64,000 bases of DNA from Nemania diffusa (lineage: Eukaryota > Ascomycota > Sordariomycetes > Xylariales > Xylariaceae), in NCBI GenBank assembly GCA_038501195.1, contig JBBPUQ010000002.1:4975001-5039000 (forward strand), in the 5' to 3' direction. A model generated the notes under the pieces. It did no database searches. It was not told the origin of the DNA and saw only the letters and a program-made list of their open reading frames with translations. This document shows positions 41,589-53,678 of the stretch, in pieces. The number at the start of each line of letters is the position of its first letter. Positions within the stretch are counted from its first letter, which is position 1. The position numbers and the translations under genes were made by a program.

Positions 41589-44500
41589 TATATAATTAAA
41601 ATTGAAAAATATATAATATAGTTTTTATTATATATTATTAATTTATTATTATATTTATATATTTAATATTTTAATATTATTTTTTAATAATTTTTAAATT
41701 TATATAATAATTAATAAATTATATAATATTTTTAATTAATATATTAATATAATATATATTTTTTAAATTTATTAAATAATATATTATTAAAAATAATTTT
41801 TTATATAAAAATTAATAATATATAATTGTTTAATTTATTTTTATTAAATAAAAAAAAAATTCTATTTATTTATTTAAATTTTATTTTTATTAAATTTAAT
41901 AAAATATTTAAATATTAATTTTGTTTTTAATTTTATATAAAATAATAATTTAATTTTTTTTTTATATAAAAACTTTTTAAATATAATATTAAAAATATTA
42001 TTTATTTAAAGTTTTATAATTATAAATTTATTAAGTTTTTTTTTAATATATAATAAATATAAATTATATATAAATATTTTTATATTTAATTATTAATAAT
42101 AATATTTATAATAAACTTTATATTAATATAATTTTAATTTAATTAATTTATATAATAATTATATAATTTAAAATATAATATTTATTAAATATTTATTTTT
42201 TAGCTTTTTTAATAAATAAATATAAATTTTTTAATTTAATTTATTATATAATTATATATATATTTAAAAAATATTTTATAATTTTATATATATATTATAG
42301 TTTTAAATTAATAATAGTTTTAAAATTATAATAAATTATTAATTTATATATTAAATAATTAATATTTATATAAAAATTTAAATTTTATTATTATTTTTAT
42401 AATTTTAAATAATTAATTTAAACTTTTTATATAATTTAATTATTTTATTTTTAATTTTTTATATAAATTTAGTTTAAAAAATTTTTATTTAATTATATTA
42501 ATTTAAATTATATTATATAAATTAAAATATATTTTAAATTATTAATATATTTATTTTAATTATATTTAATTATTTAAAAAATATATTAAATATAATAATT
42601 ATATTATTTTATTTTAATTATATAATTAAAATATAATTATTAATTTTTTTTAATATAAAATATTAATTGTTAATAAATATAAATAACTTTTTTTGTTTAT
42701 TTTTATATTAAAGTTATATTTATTTAATAATTTAAAAAAAATTATATAAAAAATTATTTTTTTTATATAATAAATTAAATATAGTTTTTTATTAATAATA
42801 TAATTTAATTTATATATAATAAAATTTAATTAGTTTATTTATTATATTAATTATAATATTATAATTTTTAATTATAAAAATTTTATATAATTTTATTTAA
42901 TTTTTATTTTTTTTTTATATTATAATTTTATTTTAAAAAAATAAAAAAAATATTTTATATAATAATATTAGTTTATTTTTAATTTATATAGCTTAGTTAA
43001 TATTAATTTTTATATAAATATTTTTTAATATTTTTATAGCTTTTTATATAGTTTTTATTTTTTAAATAATTTTTAATAAAAAAAATAAATCGCTATTAAT
43101 TTTAAAATAAATTTTAAAAATTAATAAAATAAATATAAAATTATTTAATTTAGTTATATTATTTAAAACTTTTATAATTATTTATAATATTATTTTTTTA
43201 TTTATATAATAATTAATTTCTTTATATAAAATATTAAATATATAACAAAATAATATATATATTTATTTAATTTTTTTAATAGTTTAATATATTTTAATAA
43301 ATATTTTTTTATATAAAGTTTTAATTAATTATATATTATTATAAAATTTTTTAAATAAAAAATTTATATTAAAATTATATATAATATAATCAAATAATTT
43401 TTAATATATTAAAATTTAATATTAATATAATATATTTTAAATATTATATATATTTAAAAACTTTAAAAATTTAATTATTTAAAATAAAATATTAATATTA
43501 ATTATATATAAAATTAATTATTTATTAATTTATATAATATTAATGATAATTTTATAATTAAAATTATATTTATTTTTTAATAAAAATTTAAATTTTTTTA
43601 AAACTTAATTATATAATTAATAATAATAATAAAACTTTTTAATTTTTTAAAATATTAAAATATTAATATTATTATATTTAATTTTTTATAATAATTTTAT
43701 AAATTTTTTTATATAAAAATATTTAAATTAATAATATAATTTTTAAAGTTTTTATTTTATAAAATAACTTATAATTTTTAATTAAGTAATATTAAAAAAT
43801 AAATATTTTTATTTTTATATAATTAATATTATTATATTATTTTATTATATAATTATATTTTATATATTATTAAAATAAATATATAATTAATTTATATTTT
43901 ATAATAATAATAAAAATAAAATTAATATATTTAAAATATAAAATTTAATTAATTTAATTAATATTAAAATTATTATAATATTTATAATTTTAAAACTTTT
44001 AATATTATTAAATTAAATTATTATATTATTTAAAATTTAATTTATTTATATAAAAAAGTTTTTTTATATAAAAGTTTTAATTTAAATTTTTTTAATAATT
44101 AAAACTTTAATTATATTAATATTTTATAAAATAGTTTAATATTTTATATTATATTAACTATTTAAATAAAAATTATTTAATATTAATGTTTAATTTTAAA
44201 TATATATATTTTTTTTTATTATATAATAAAAATATATTAAATTTATTAAAAATTAAATCGTTTTATTTTTAGTTTTAAAATTTAAATTATTATTAAATTT
44301 ATTATTATATAAAAAGCTTTTATTATTTTTATAATTTAATATAAATATATTATATTTTTTATATAATAAAACTTTTTATTTTAAAATATTATATATAATA
44401 AAATATTATTTTTTTATTTTTAATTTTTTTTATTAGTTATAATTAATAAATTAATAACTAAATATTTTATAAATAAAACATTTTTTATTATTTTTATTAT

Positions 44501-46279
44501 TTTTATTATATAATTGTTATAGTTTTTAATAAAAACTTTTTTTAAAGCTATAATTATATAATTATTTTAAATATTTAATATAATATTATTTATTAACAAA
44601 ATAAATATTTATTATATAATAATAGTTTATTTTTTAATTAAAAAAAACTTGCAATATTATTTATAAATTAAAAAATAAAGTTTTATATATAAATTTTTAA
44701 TTAATTAAAACAAGTTTAAATTTAAATATATTAAAATATATTTATATAACTATTATATAAAATAATATTTTTTTATAATAATTAAATTTTAAAATATATT
44801 ATATAAGTTAAAATTTATTAATTATAATTTTTAATATTTTAAATATTGTTTTTATTAAATTATTTTGTTTTATTTATATAAAAATAATAATAATTTAATT
44901 AATTTAATATTAATTATAATTAACTATTATATTAAAATAATTATTAAATATTATATAAATTTTATTTTATTTATATATTAAATTAATATAATTAAAATAA
45001 TATTATTTAGTTTTTTTTTTTAATATAAAAAAAAATATTATATAATATTATTTTTTAATAATTTTAAATTAATAATATATCGAAATAAAAATTTAAACTT
45101 TATTATATAATATATTATATAATTTATTGTTATAATTTTAGTTAAATTGTTATATTTTAATAAATATAATAAATTAAGCTATTTTTATTAAATTATTATA
45201 AATAATTTAAATAAAAAAAATTTTATATAATTGATTTTTATATATAAATAAAAATATAAAATATATAATAAAAATTTTAAAAGCAAATATAAATTTTTAT
45301 ATTTTTATTTATATAAAAAAAAAAATATTTAATTATTTATATTAAATATTAAAATATATATTAATATTATTAGTTTTAATATAACTAGTTATAATATTAA
45401 AACATTTATTTATATAATAAAAAGTTTTAATATATTTGTTAATATAAATATTAAAATTAATATTATTTATATAAATATATTATTATTTAATTTATTATTA
45501 TTTTTATTTTTATATTTTTTAACAATATAAATAAACTTATTATTATATATTATATTATATAATTAAATATTTAAATTATATTTAATTATAATATTAAATC
45601 TTTATTTAAATATATAATTAATATTTATAAATATAAGTTTTGTTTATATATTAAAATTTATTATAAATATTTATATAAGCTATTTATTTTCAACTTTTAA
45701 TTATATATAATTATATAAATATTATATAAAATATATTATTAATTTTATAAATTTTAAAAAAATATTAAAATTAATAGTTATATTTTAATATTTTAGATTT
45801 ATTTTTTTTTTTTAAAGTTTTATTTAAATGTTATTATTTTTAATTATATTTTTATATATAAAATTAGTTTTATTATATAAAACTATTAAAGTATTGTTTT
45901 AAATTTATTTAATTTTTATAGCTATTACTACTATTGCTGCTTTTATTAATAATATTAATATAATTATAAAAAATAAAAAAATAAAAGTTGTAAAATAAAT
46001 AAAATAGTTAAAAAAGTAAATATATAAAATAATTTATAGTTTTGTTAATTTTTATATAAAAATTAATTAAACTATTATAAAAAAAACTTTAATTTTATAA
46101 TAGTTAAATTTTATTTATTTAATAGTTAATTTAATATATTTTTAATTAATTGATAAAAATAATAATTTATTTTTTATATAAAAAAAAAAAAATATAATAT
46201 AAAAGTTATTTTTAATAATAACTAGTTTTTGCTTTTTTATTTTGTTAATTTATAATTATATTTTATAACTATTAATTAA

Positions 46280-46567
46280 TATTAATAAAACTTTATATAT
46301 ATATATATATATAAAAATTTAAAATAATTTATAAAGTTTAAAGTTTTATATTAATTTATATATATATTTTATAAAAAAAAATATAACTAAAAAAGTTATT
46401 TATAAATTATTTATATATATATATAAAAAAAATTTATAAATTTTATAAATTTTAATAAATCTTTGTATTTTTTATTTATTTAATTATTTAATAAAAGTTT
46501 TAGTTTAAGTTTTAATTATATATATTTAATATATATATATAAATTTTATTAAATTATTAATTTAACA
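46280..46567 (-). repeat. LTR of element I, right (5' LTR)
   Basis: This 288-bp copy of the family 3 LTR ends with unconverted AACA and is followed by target duplication atagt. TA-repeats occur near 46295-46312 and 46410-46425. Confidence 0.84.
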
Positions 46568-46572
46568 ATAGT

Positions 46573-46954
46573 AATAATTTTAAATAAAAAAAAAACTTTT
46601 TATTAAATAAAATATAATTATTATTTAAAAAATTTAAATTAATTTTTTTTATTAATAAATAATTATATTATAAAAATAAATTAATTTAATTATATTTTTT
46701 AAATATAAATATAAATGTAATATTTTTAAAAAAGTTTTAAATATTATTTTTTAATTTTATAATATAGCTATATAGTTTATATTTAAAAAATTTTCAATTA
46801 AATTTAATAGTTAATATATTATTTATTAAAATAAAGTTAAAAGAAAAATTAAATATTTTATAAAGTTTATTAATAATAAAAATAAAACTATTTTTTATAA
46901 TAAAAAAAATTAAATATATTATTTATTTTTTTAATTTAAAAAATTTATTTTATA
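46573..46954. other. RIP-degraded sequence between elements I and D, identity unknown
   Basis: This is the continuation of 39761-40668 across I. It is A/T-saturated with a few AGCT and AAAG remnants. I see no gene or repeat end in it. Confidence 0.4.
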
Positions 46955-46959
46955 ATTAA

Positions 46960-47196
46960 TGTTGCACGAAGCTTACGAAGAAAGCAGAGCTTTAAGCAAA
47001 TGAAGCTATATTGTACGAAAAATCTACAGATAAAAAAAAAAAAAAGAAAGTTAGAAATTCTTTTGCGTAAAAATTGCTTATGTATATATATAAAGCAGTT
47101 TAAAGCAGCAGTAAATGGGTTATTTATTTAGCTATATAGTAAAGCTATTTATTTATTTAAACGATTAACAGTTTTAGTATTAACTGACTTATAATT
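46960..47196 (-). repeat. LTR of element D, left (3' LTR)
   Basis: This LTR starts TGTTGCACGAAGC. It is about as little mutated as the right LTR and differs from it mainly by transitions. In coding sense it holds a TATA-like box (RC of about 47077-47095). Confidence 0.9.
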
Positions 47197-49249
47197 ACTT
47201 TTTTTTTTAAAAAAAATGGCTCGTTTGTAAATTATAAAATTTGAACATGCAAGTTTTGATTAAGTATTTTTTAGCGAAAAAAAAGATTGTTTTGAATATT
47301 TACTGCATTGCTAATTGCTAAGTTCTTTTTTTATTGAATTATAATATAGCTTTTCTACAATCAATGTTGTTAAATTTTAGTAGTAATATGCTTTAAGCGT
47401 GTTTTTTACGCGTTTTTTTTTTTTTTTGCGTAATTAGCAAGTTGTTGTTAATATAAAAGCTTTTAATAGTGTTGTTTTGTGTTGCTTGCAGCTATTGATT
47501 TAGCTTCAAAAAAAGTTTTGTTGTATTTAAATTGTTATTATAGAAATTTTTCAGTAATATAAAGCTATTTTTAAAATTTTTAGTATAATACTACTTGTTA
47601 TTAGCATTTTATTTTTTTTAGTTAATTTAATATTGTAACTTTTAGTAGTATAGTTATGCTACGTATATTTTTTTTATTTTAAATTTTTTTTTGCTTTTTG
47701 GTTTAAATATTTTGCTTTTAAAATTATTAGCTTTTTGGCTTATTAGTAAGTTATTGGAGTACTTTTGTAAACAGTTAATATAATATCGGTTTGTTGATTG
47801 TTATAACAATAGAACTTGTAATATAAACGTATTATTATTTCTTTTTAATATTTCGTATATTTGCTATATTATTAAATAATTGAGCTTATTTAAAAGTTTA
47901 TTAGTAATTTAAAATTGTTGTTTTTTTAATATAAACATATGATTATTTATGTCGAAGTTAAAGTTATAACGTTTTCGGTTAACTTGTTTAGTTATACAGT
48001 TTTAAACGTGTTTTAAACCTTTTTTAGCAGAATTAACAAACTGTACAATTTTTTATGTTTTGTTTTATACGTTTATTTGTAGTGTTTTTTTTACTATTAG
48101 TAAATCTTTCAATTTTTTTTAAGCAGTGCAGTTTTTTTAGTCGAAATAAAACAGCATAAAAAATCCCATTTTAATTTTGTAAAGTAACAGTTTTGTTAAC
48201 TTGTAAAATAAAAAAGCTTGTATATAATTTATTGTAGAAATTTATTTAAACTAGTCATTTTAGTAATAACTAACGTAAAGTTAAAATCATTAGTTCAAAT
48301 ATTTATTTATAATTTTAGTTTGTTTAATAGTTTTATAATAGTTTACAAATATTAAAGTATATTTAATTTTTATAATTTTATATAGCTTATTTATAAACGT
48401 AGATATAAACTAAAGTTTTTTGTTAAATGTTATTGTAATTAATACTTTGAAAACTTTAAAAGAACTTTTGTAATATATTTGCGTAGTATTTTTTGTAGTT
48501 GCTTTTATAGTATAAAGTACAGTTTATGCTTTTTTTTTTAACTAGTTTACTATAACTAGCGCGTTGTTAAAACTATGTTTGTTTTTAAGTATTTGCTTAA
48601 AATTGATAACTAAGTGTTTTTATATGCGATTTAGAATAAAAAGTGGCGTAAGTTTGCTAAGTGTTTTATTGTACGGGACTTTTACAAAGTAACATTTTAT
48701 ACAATTAAAAACGTATGTATTATAATTGTTTTCAAAGTTGAGCTATTAATAACATTCTGTGAAAAGTTTGCGTATTTTTTTTTTTTTTAAGTGTATTGTA
48801 AGCATTTTATTATGTACTTTTTAAATAAGTCGGGTATAAAAATATAAGAAGTTAAAAACTATAAGTTTTCTATTAAAAATAGTTAAACTATTAGTTATTT
48901 GCTACAAGTTGTTTTTATTGAAAGTAGTTTTTTTGCAATATATTTTTATATTAAAGTTTTTTTTATTTTTTTTAAATACTTTTATAATCAATTGAAAATT
49001 TAACAAAGCTTTTATATCTTTTTGTAATTTTATAATAAACAGTTTAATTTGTTTAGTTATTTATGCAGATATATTACGTGTTGAGTTATTTATTAGCTAA
49101 AAAATCGTCAAGTATTTTTGTATTTTTTTTTTCTTTTTTTATATAACAAAGTTTTTATGTTTTTTTGTTAATGTATTAGCTAATATGTTTTTTTTTTTAA
49201 GCTAGTATATAATGTAAAAGTTATATTTTATAAATAGTTCAATTTATTT

Positions 49250-50390
49250 TGCTTGTTATAAGTTTAAGTATTGCTTTTAAAAAAAGTGTTTTAAAGCTTA
49301 GTAATTAGTTACTATTAAAAATAGTTCAGATTGTTTACTGATTAATTCGAGTCGCTATTTTTTGAAAGCTAGTAATATTACAAACATTTTTTTATTAAAA
49401 ATCCTATAATTTAGCTCAGCATTTTGTAAAATTTTAAAATAATAAACAACTAAATGCTAATTATTATCGTATTTTTGTAATAATATACTAGCTGCTACAC
49501 TATCGAAAGCGTTTGTTTTGATTTTTATAAGTAAGCTGTACTTGTAGTATTGTAGTATCAGATAAAACGTTAATGCTTTTTTTAGTTGTATAAAAGCTTA
49601 GTTGTACTTTTGAATCTATGAAAAAACTACGTTTTTTTTAGTTAGTTGTATTATAAAAATAGCGATTCTGCTGTAATTTTTAACAAACTTTTTATAGAAG
49701 TTACAAAATCTTAAAAAAAATTGCATTTTTTTTACAGTAGTAAAAGCTTTTCAATTTTTTATTACATTTATTTTAGCTGAATTAATTTAAATGTTATTTG
49801 TATTAACAATATATTTTAAAAACTTAGTTTTTATAACGTAAAATTTAGATTTTTTTAAATTTATTTAAAGTTTTATAGCGCGTAGTTGTTGCAACACTAT
49901 TTGTATATGCTTTTTATAATCTTTTATGTTGCTTGAATAAATAAAAATGTTGTTTATATATATATTGCAAAAATTGTTTAAGTAATTAAACAGTATGTCG
50001 TTGATATACTTTTAAAACGTAGCAGGTTTATTAGTTAAACTGAATAGAAATATTTTGTATTTGAAAAATTTATAATGTGTACAAAAAGTTGTTAAATCTT
50101 TTTATTTAAGTTTTATATATATTTGATTAAATATTTGCTGCATGTTTAATTTAGTAAATATATTAGCTTTAAATAGTTGCGATAGTATTTTTTCGATCAA
50201 AAGTAAAAAGTACTTATTTTTTTTCGTTAATTTATTAAGTTTGCAGTAGTTTATACAAAACTTTAATTTTTTGCTAAGCTTTTTTACAAATAATATTAGT
50301 AATATATAAAAAACATCGCTAAGTTCAATAAATCTTTTATATAAATTATCAACTAAGTATTTATGAACCGTTTTTAGCTCGTTTAAAAAT
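49250..50390 (-). pseudogene. Ty3/gypsy reverse transcriptase and RNase H of element D
   Basis: On the minus strand the conserved blocks read in order: K-Y-L-V-D-N-L...F-I-E-L, then I-L-F-V-K-K, F-C-I-N-Y-C-K-L-N-K-L-T (family: CVDYRxLNxxT), K-Y-I-N-D-I-L, and Y-I-N-N-I-F-I-Y-S (family: YLDDILIYS) near 49965-49930. Then comes RNase H: a D-S-V-A-A-S-I-L-L-Q block (family: DASxxAxGAVLxQ) near 49530-49465 and a N-Y-R-I-F-N-K-K-M block (family: NYxxxxKELLAI) near 49425-49355. Stops replace several glutamine and tryptophan codons, and both YxDD aspartates are asparagine. The enzyme would make the cDNA copy; this one is inactivated. Assignment to Ty3/gypsy is firm. Confidence 0.88.
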
Positions 50391-51316
50391 ATCTTATATA
50401 AAAAGCTATGTTAAAAGTTGCTAAAAGCTTTGTTTTTTGCAAACTTAATTTTGTAGTTTATTTCTGGCTTATAAAGCAGTAAAGTATTAGAGTTGATTTT
50501 ACTGAATGTATATAATAAGTTATAGTATTTTTAAAGAATTACTTGTAAAGTTTTTTTTTGGAAGTTTTTTTTTTTTTCGTTGAGAAAGTTTTTTTTTTTG
50601 TTTTTAATAAGCTTGTTGATTTTGTAAAAAGTAATAATTCGTACTTGTTGTACAAAATTATTTCGAAAAACTAGCATATTAAAAGCAGTTGTGTTAAAAT
50701 TAGCTATTTTTATAAATAGCTTAGCTTTATACTATTTTAGCTCATTTTTTTACATTTTATAAAGTTTTATATTGTTTGTTTTTTATTGCGATATAATTTT
50801 TTCGTTTTTTTTTTGAACTTTTTTTTTTTTCGTTTTTGCTAAAAAGCAAAAGTCATTATTTAAGTTGCGCTACATTTTGTTTAAACTTTTTTTAACAAAG
50901 TCTAGTCGTTTAATAATAAAGATTTGAAATATTACTTAACTTTTTTTAGCATTTTTCTGCTATTGTAAACATTTCTGTTTTTTTTTAACGAATTTTGTAT
51001 TTTGTTAGTTTGTATTAGTTTAGTATTTTAAACTTTCAAGCTATATTTTTGTTTGATTTATGCTTAAATTTCGATTAGAATATTAATTGAAAAAATAGCT
51101 AAGTAGAAATACTATTTAGTATTTACAGCAGTTAAAATATATATTGTATTTTTAAAACTAGAGCTTTTTGATAATAATTTTATAAACTTGCAAAAGTATT
51201 ATTGCTAAAAGTATATTTTTGAAGTTTTTTTTTTGTATTTGTAAAAACATTAATAAAGCAGCTTTAATATTTTGTTTTTTTTTTCTGTTGTAGCTAAATA
51301 TAAGTTGCAAGTAAAA

Positions 51317-51529
51317 TTAAGTAATAAAAAAAAAGTTTAGTGTTTTTATAATTTTTTTAGCAAATAACGCGTTTATATTTATGTATATACTTGTTTCTAT
51401 ATTTTTAAAAAAGTCTTTAGTAGTTAACGAAAGTTTATTGCTGTTTATAATACATATATACAATAAAAACTGTTTTTTTAAATATTTATTTATCAAGTTT
51501 AATTTATTATTTATAAAATTTTTTTGCAA
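51317..51529 (-). pseudogene. Pol/protease-region remnant of element D
   Basis: A 70-codon open stretch on the minus strand lies about 0.9 kb upstream of the reverse transcriptase in coding sense. It is homologous to 29949-30143 in B, sharing I-N-K-Y-L-K-K, L-Y-I, F-K-N-I and S-I-Y-I blocks. It probably belongs to the protease or spacer part of the polyprotein. No D-[ST]-G active site is visible, so the subdomain is unsure. The overlapping plus-strand frame at 51381-51593 is a shadow. Confidence 0.5.
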
Positions 51530-51739
51530 TACTTTTTTTAAGCAAAAGTTTAATCTGCTTAAAGTTACTTTTTTAGTGTTTTTGTTTTTTTAGTTTCTTT
51601 TATAATAACATTTTCTAAAGCTTTTGCTTTATTGCAAGAACTAATGAATGTAGCTACAATAGTTTATAAACGTGCTTTTTTTTTAGCGCTGTTTAAAAAA
51701 CAGTTTTTTAACACATATTTTTTTTGCTAGTAGTTAAAG

Positions 51740-53400
51740 CACTTGCTTTTTTTAGCTAGTTTTAACAGTTTAGAACTATTCAAAAAGTTACAACTTTTTG
51801 CAACTGAAGTTTTATTAGTGTTGTTATTTGTTCTAACGTTACTGTTTCTGTTATTTCTAGCTCTGTTTAAAGTATTGCTAGTATTATTGCAAGTATTACA
51901 TAGAACTAACTTAGCTGTACTGCTAAAAAAAGTTAACTAGTTAATTTTTTATTTAACGTTGCGTTTTTTGTTATTTATATGTATTTAGTAAACTAATTAA
52001 ATATAAAGTTTAATATATTAGTTAAATAAAACATTGTTATTAAAATATGCGAGTAAAATATTTAGCAGTTTGCTAGATAGCTTATTTTTGAAGTATTTTT
52101 TCTACTTTTTTTTTTTTAATTTAGTTTTTTTAGCTAAACGAACAAAATCTGTTTTAAAGTTGAAAAAAGTAGCAAAAGTATAATTATTAAAATCGAAGAA
52201 CTTTTACTTTAATTTAAACTTTTCGCTTATATTAATATTTTTGTAACTTTTTTTTAAGTAGTTAAAAAAAGCTTTAACAGTAGTTAATTAGTTAAAATAA
52301 CTTTTAGTTAAATACAGAAATAAGTGTTTAGCAATTTTGCTATTAACATAAGTTTTAATATTAGTTATTTTTACAGCTTTGCTAGCAAACCAGTTTTTGT
52401 TAACAATTAGTCGGCTTTTTATAGCATATAGCTACACTTCGAACTTAATATCGTTTTTATTTTTGTTATTATAAAAAATAAGTACAAATATTTTAGCTGA
52501 TTTGCAAAATTTTCTATTTGTTCAAATAAATTTCGAAGTATTACTTCTACGAAAAAGTAAATCAATAATGTACTAATTAGTTTCATTTAGCAGTTTTTAA
52601 ATATAGTTACGTTTAGTAGTAACTGCTTTTAACTTTTAAAGTAAATAATTAATAGTTTGTTCAAAATAAAAGTTAAAAGCGGGTTTTTTTTTATTGTTTT
52701 TTATTAAACAGTTTAGTTATTTTTTTTTATTAACTGCAATTTTGCTAAACTTTTTAGTTCAATTGACAAAAGTTTTTACGCATTAAATAAATAATACAGC
52801 TAAGTTATATAAATTTTTAGCTTGTTGTTAATACACTATTATTATTAAAAACTTAGCTTTTATTTTTTAAAATAGCGCATTGAAGTGTTTAATTAAATTA
52901 ACAAAAGCTTTTTTGTTAATTAGTTTATTGAACTTAGTTCAGATCTTTTTGCTTAATGTAATAACAAAAATAAAAAAGAATGCAATCTTGTTAAGCTTAT
53001 ACAATTTAGCAGCGTATTTTTTTAACAAGTAGTTTGTTTTTTAGTAAAAGTTTTTCTAGTTAAAAACGTAGTATTTGTGTACGAAAAAAAAGTTTCGAAT
53101 TTAGTTATAAAAACTTTTTACTAAAGTAATTAAAATAATCAGTTTATTGTTGTTTTTAGCTTTTATAATAACTAAAACATTTTAGTTAAGTTTTTTAAAG
53201 TATATTTAAGCATTAGTTTTTATATAAAAAGTTAAAAAAAGTTGCTTGTTACTTGTAATTGCAAGCAGTTACAATTCGTTGAAAGTTAAGTTAACTTGTT
53301 TTTTAGTTTGCTGTTTAAAAGCAGCGCGCTTTTCAGGTGTTAGTGCTATAATAGCAACTTGTTGTAATTCGGTTTTTTTTTAAGAAATATTTGAAAGCAG
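51740..53400 (-). pseudogene. gag-side region of element D
   Basis: In coding sense this follows the 5' LTR. About 53366-53273 reads as a normal-looking frame (A-I-I-A-L-T-P-E-K-R-A-A-F-K-Q-Q) before a stop. At about 51930-51750 the minus strand has a long stop-free stretch rich in Asn, Ser and Thr with a C-x2-C near its start. Position and composition suit gag (capsid/nucleocapsid), but a full CCHC knuckle is not readable. The plus-strand Leu-rich frame at 51743-51940 is its complement and not a gene. Confidence 0.5.
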
Positions 53401-53436
53401 TTCTTATGCTTTGTAATTTATAAGTGATCTGTAAAT

Positions 53437-53673
53437 TGTTGCACGAAGCTTACAAAGAAAGCAGAGCTTTAAGCAAATGAAGCTATATTGTACGAAAAAT
53501 CTACAAATAAAAAAAAAAAAGAAAAAGTTAAGAATTTTTCTGCGCAAAAATTGCTTATATGTATATACAAAACAGTTTAAAGCAGCAGTAAGTAAGTTAT
53601 TTATTTAGCTGTATAATAGAGCTACTTATTTATTTAAACAATCAACAGTTCTAGTACTAATTAACCCGTAACT
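53437..53673 (-). repeat. LTR of element D, right (5' LTR)
   Basis: This 237-bp LTR starts TGTTGCACGAAGC and ends CCCGTAACT, the least mutated family 1 LTR end in the window. In coding sense it therefore begins AGTTACGGG and ends GCAACA. Confidence 0.9.
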
Positions 53674-53678
53674 ATTAA

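Larger units (their letters stand above)
40674..46567 (-). mobile_element. Element I: Ty1/copia LTR retrotransposon (family 3)
   Basis: LTRs lie at 40674-40981 (308 bp) and 46280-46567 (288 bp). The target duplication is atagc (40669-40673) and atagt (46568-46572), differing by one C-to-T change. I is 5,894 bp and uninterrupted, and is collinear with H after reverse complementation, including the part where H was split by G. The right end reads ttaaca, so the family's termini are canonical TG...CA. Coding sense is minus (RNase H at about 41588-41130), making the right LTR the 5' LTR. RIP is saturated except near 45880-46280. Confidence 0.88.
46960..53673 (-). mobile_element. Element D: Ty3/gypsy LTR retrotransposon (family 1), best-preserved copy
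   Basis: LTRs lie at 46960-47196 and 53437-53673 (237 bp each), with a perfect target duplication attaa (46955-46959, 53674-53678). The 6,714-bp element is uninterrupted and keeps far more C and G than the other copies, including GCG, CGA and TGG triplets, although RIP stops are frequent. Coding sense is minus: gag-side sequence follows the right LTR, reverse transcriptase and RNase H lie at about 50390-49250, and an A-rich polypurine-like tract (RC of 47197-47216) precedes the left LTR. RNase H directly after reverse transcriptase, well upstream of the 3' LTR, is the Ty3/gypsy order. D serves as the reference for A, F and G. Confidence 0.93.

Noticed and set aside
16333..46312. TA-repeat tracts as independent microsatellites
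   Set aside because: They recur at the same place within every LTR of a family, so they are part of the LTRs and may include the TATA box.
51381..51593. Plus-strand 70-codon frame
   Set aside because: It is a shadow of the minus-strand pol remnant at 51317-51529, which has a homologue at 29949-30143 in element B.
51743..51940. Leu-rich plus-strand frame that could suggest a membrane peptide
   Set aside because: It is the complement of an Asn/Thr-rich stretch of the gag-side coding strand (minus) of element D. The hydrophobicity is an artefact of reading the wrong strand.
854..53673. Regularly recurring 230-260 bp repeats as a possible satellite or CRISPR-like array
   Set aside because: The copies are LTRs in pairs about 6-7 kb apart once insertions are removed, with target duplications. 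They are neither tandem nor separated by spacers.
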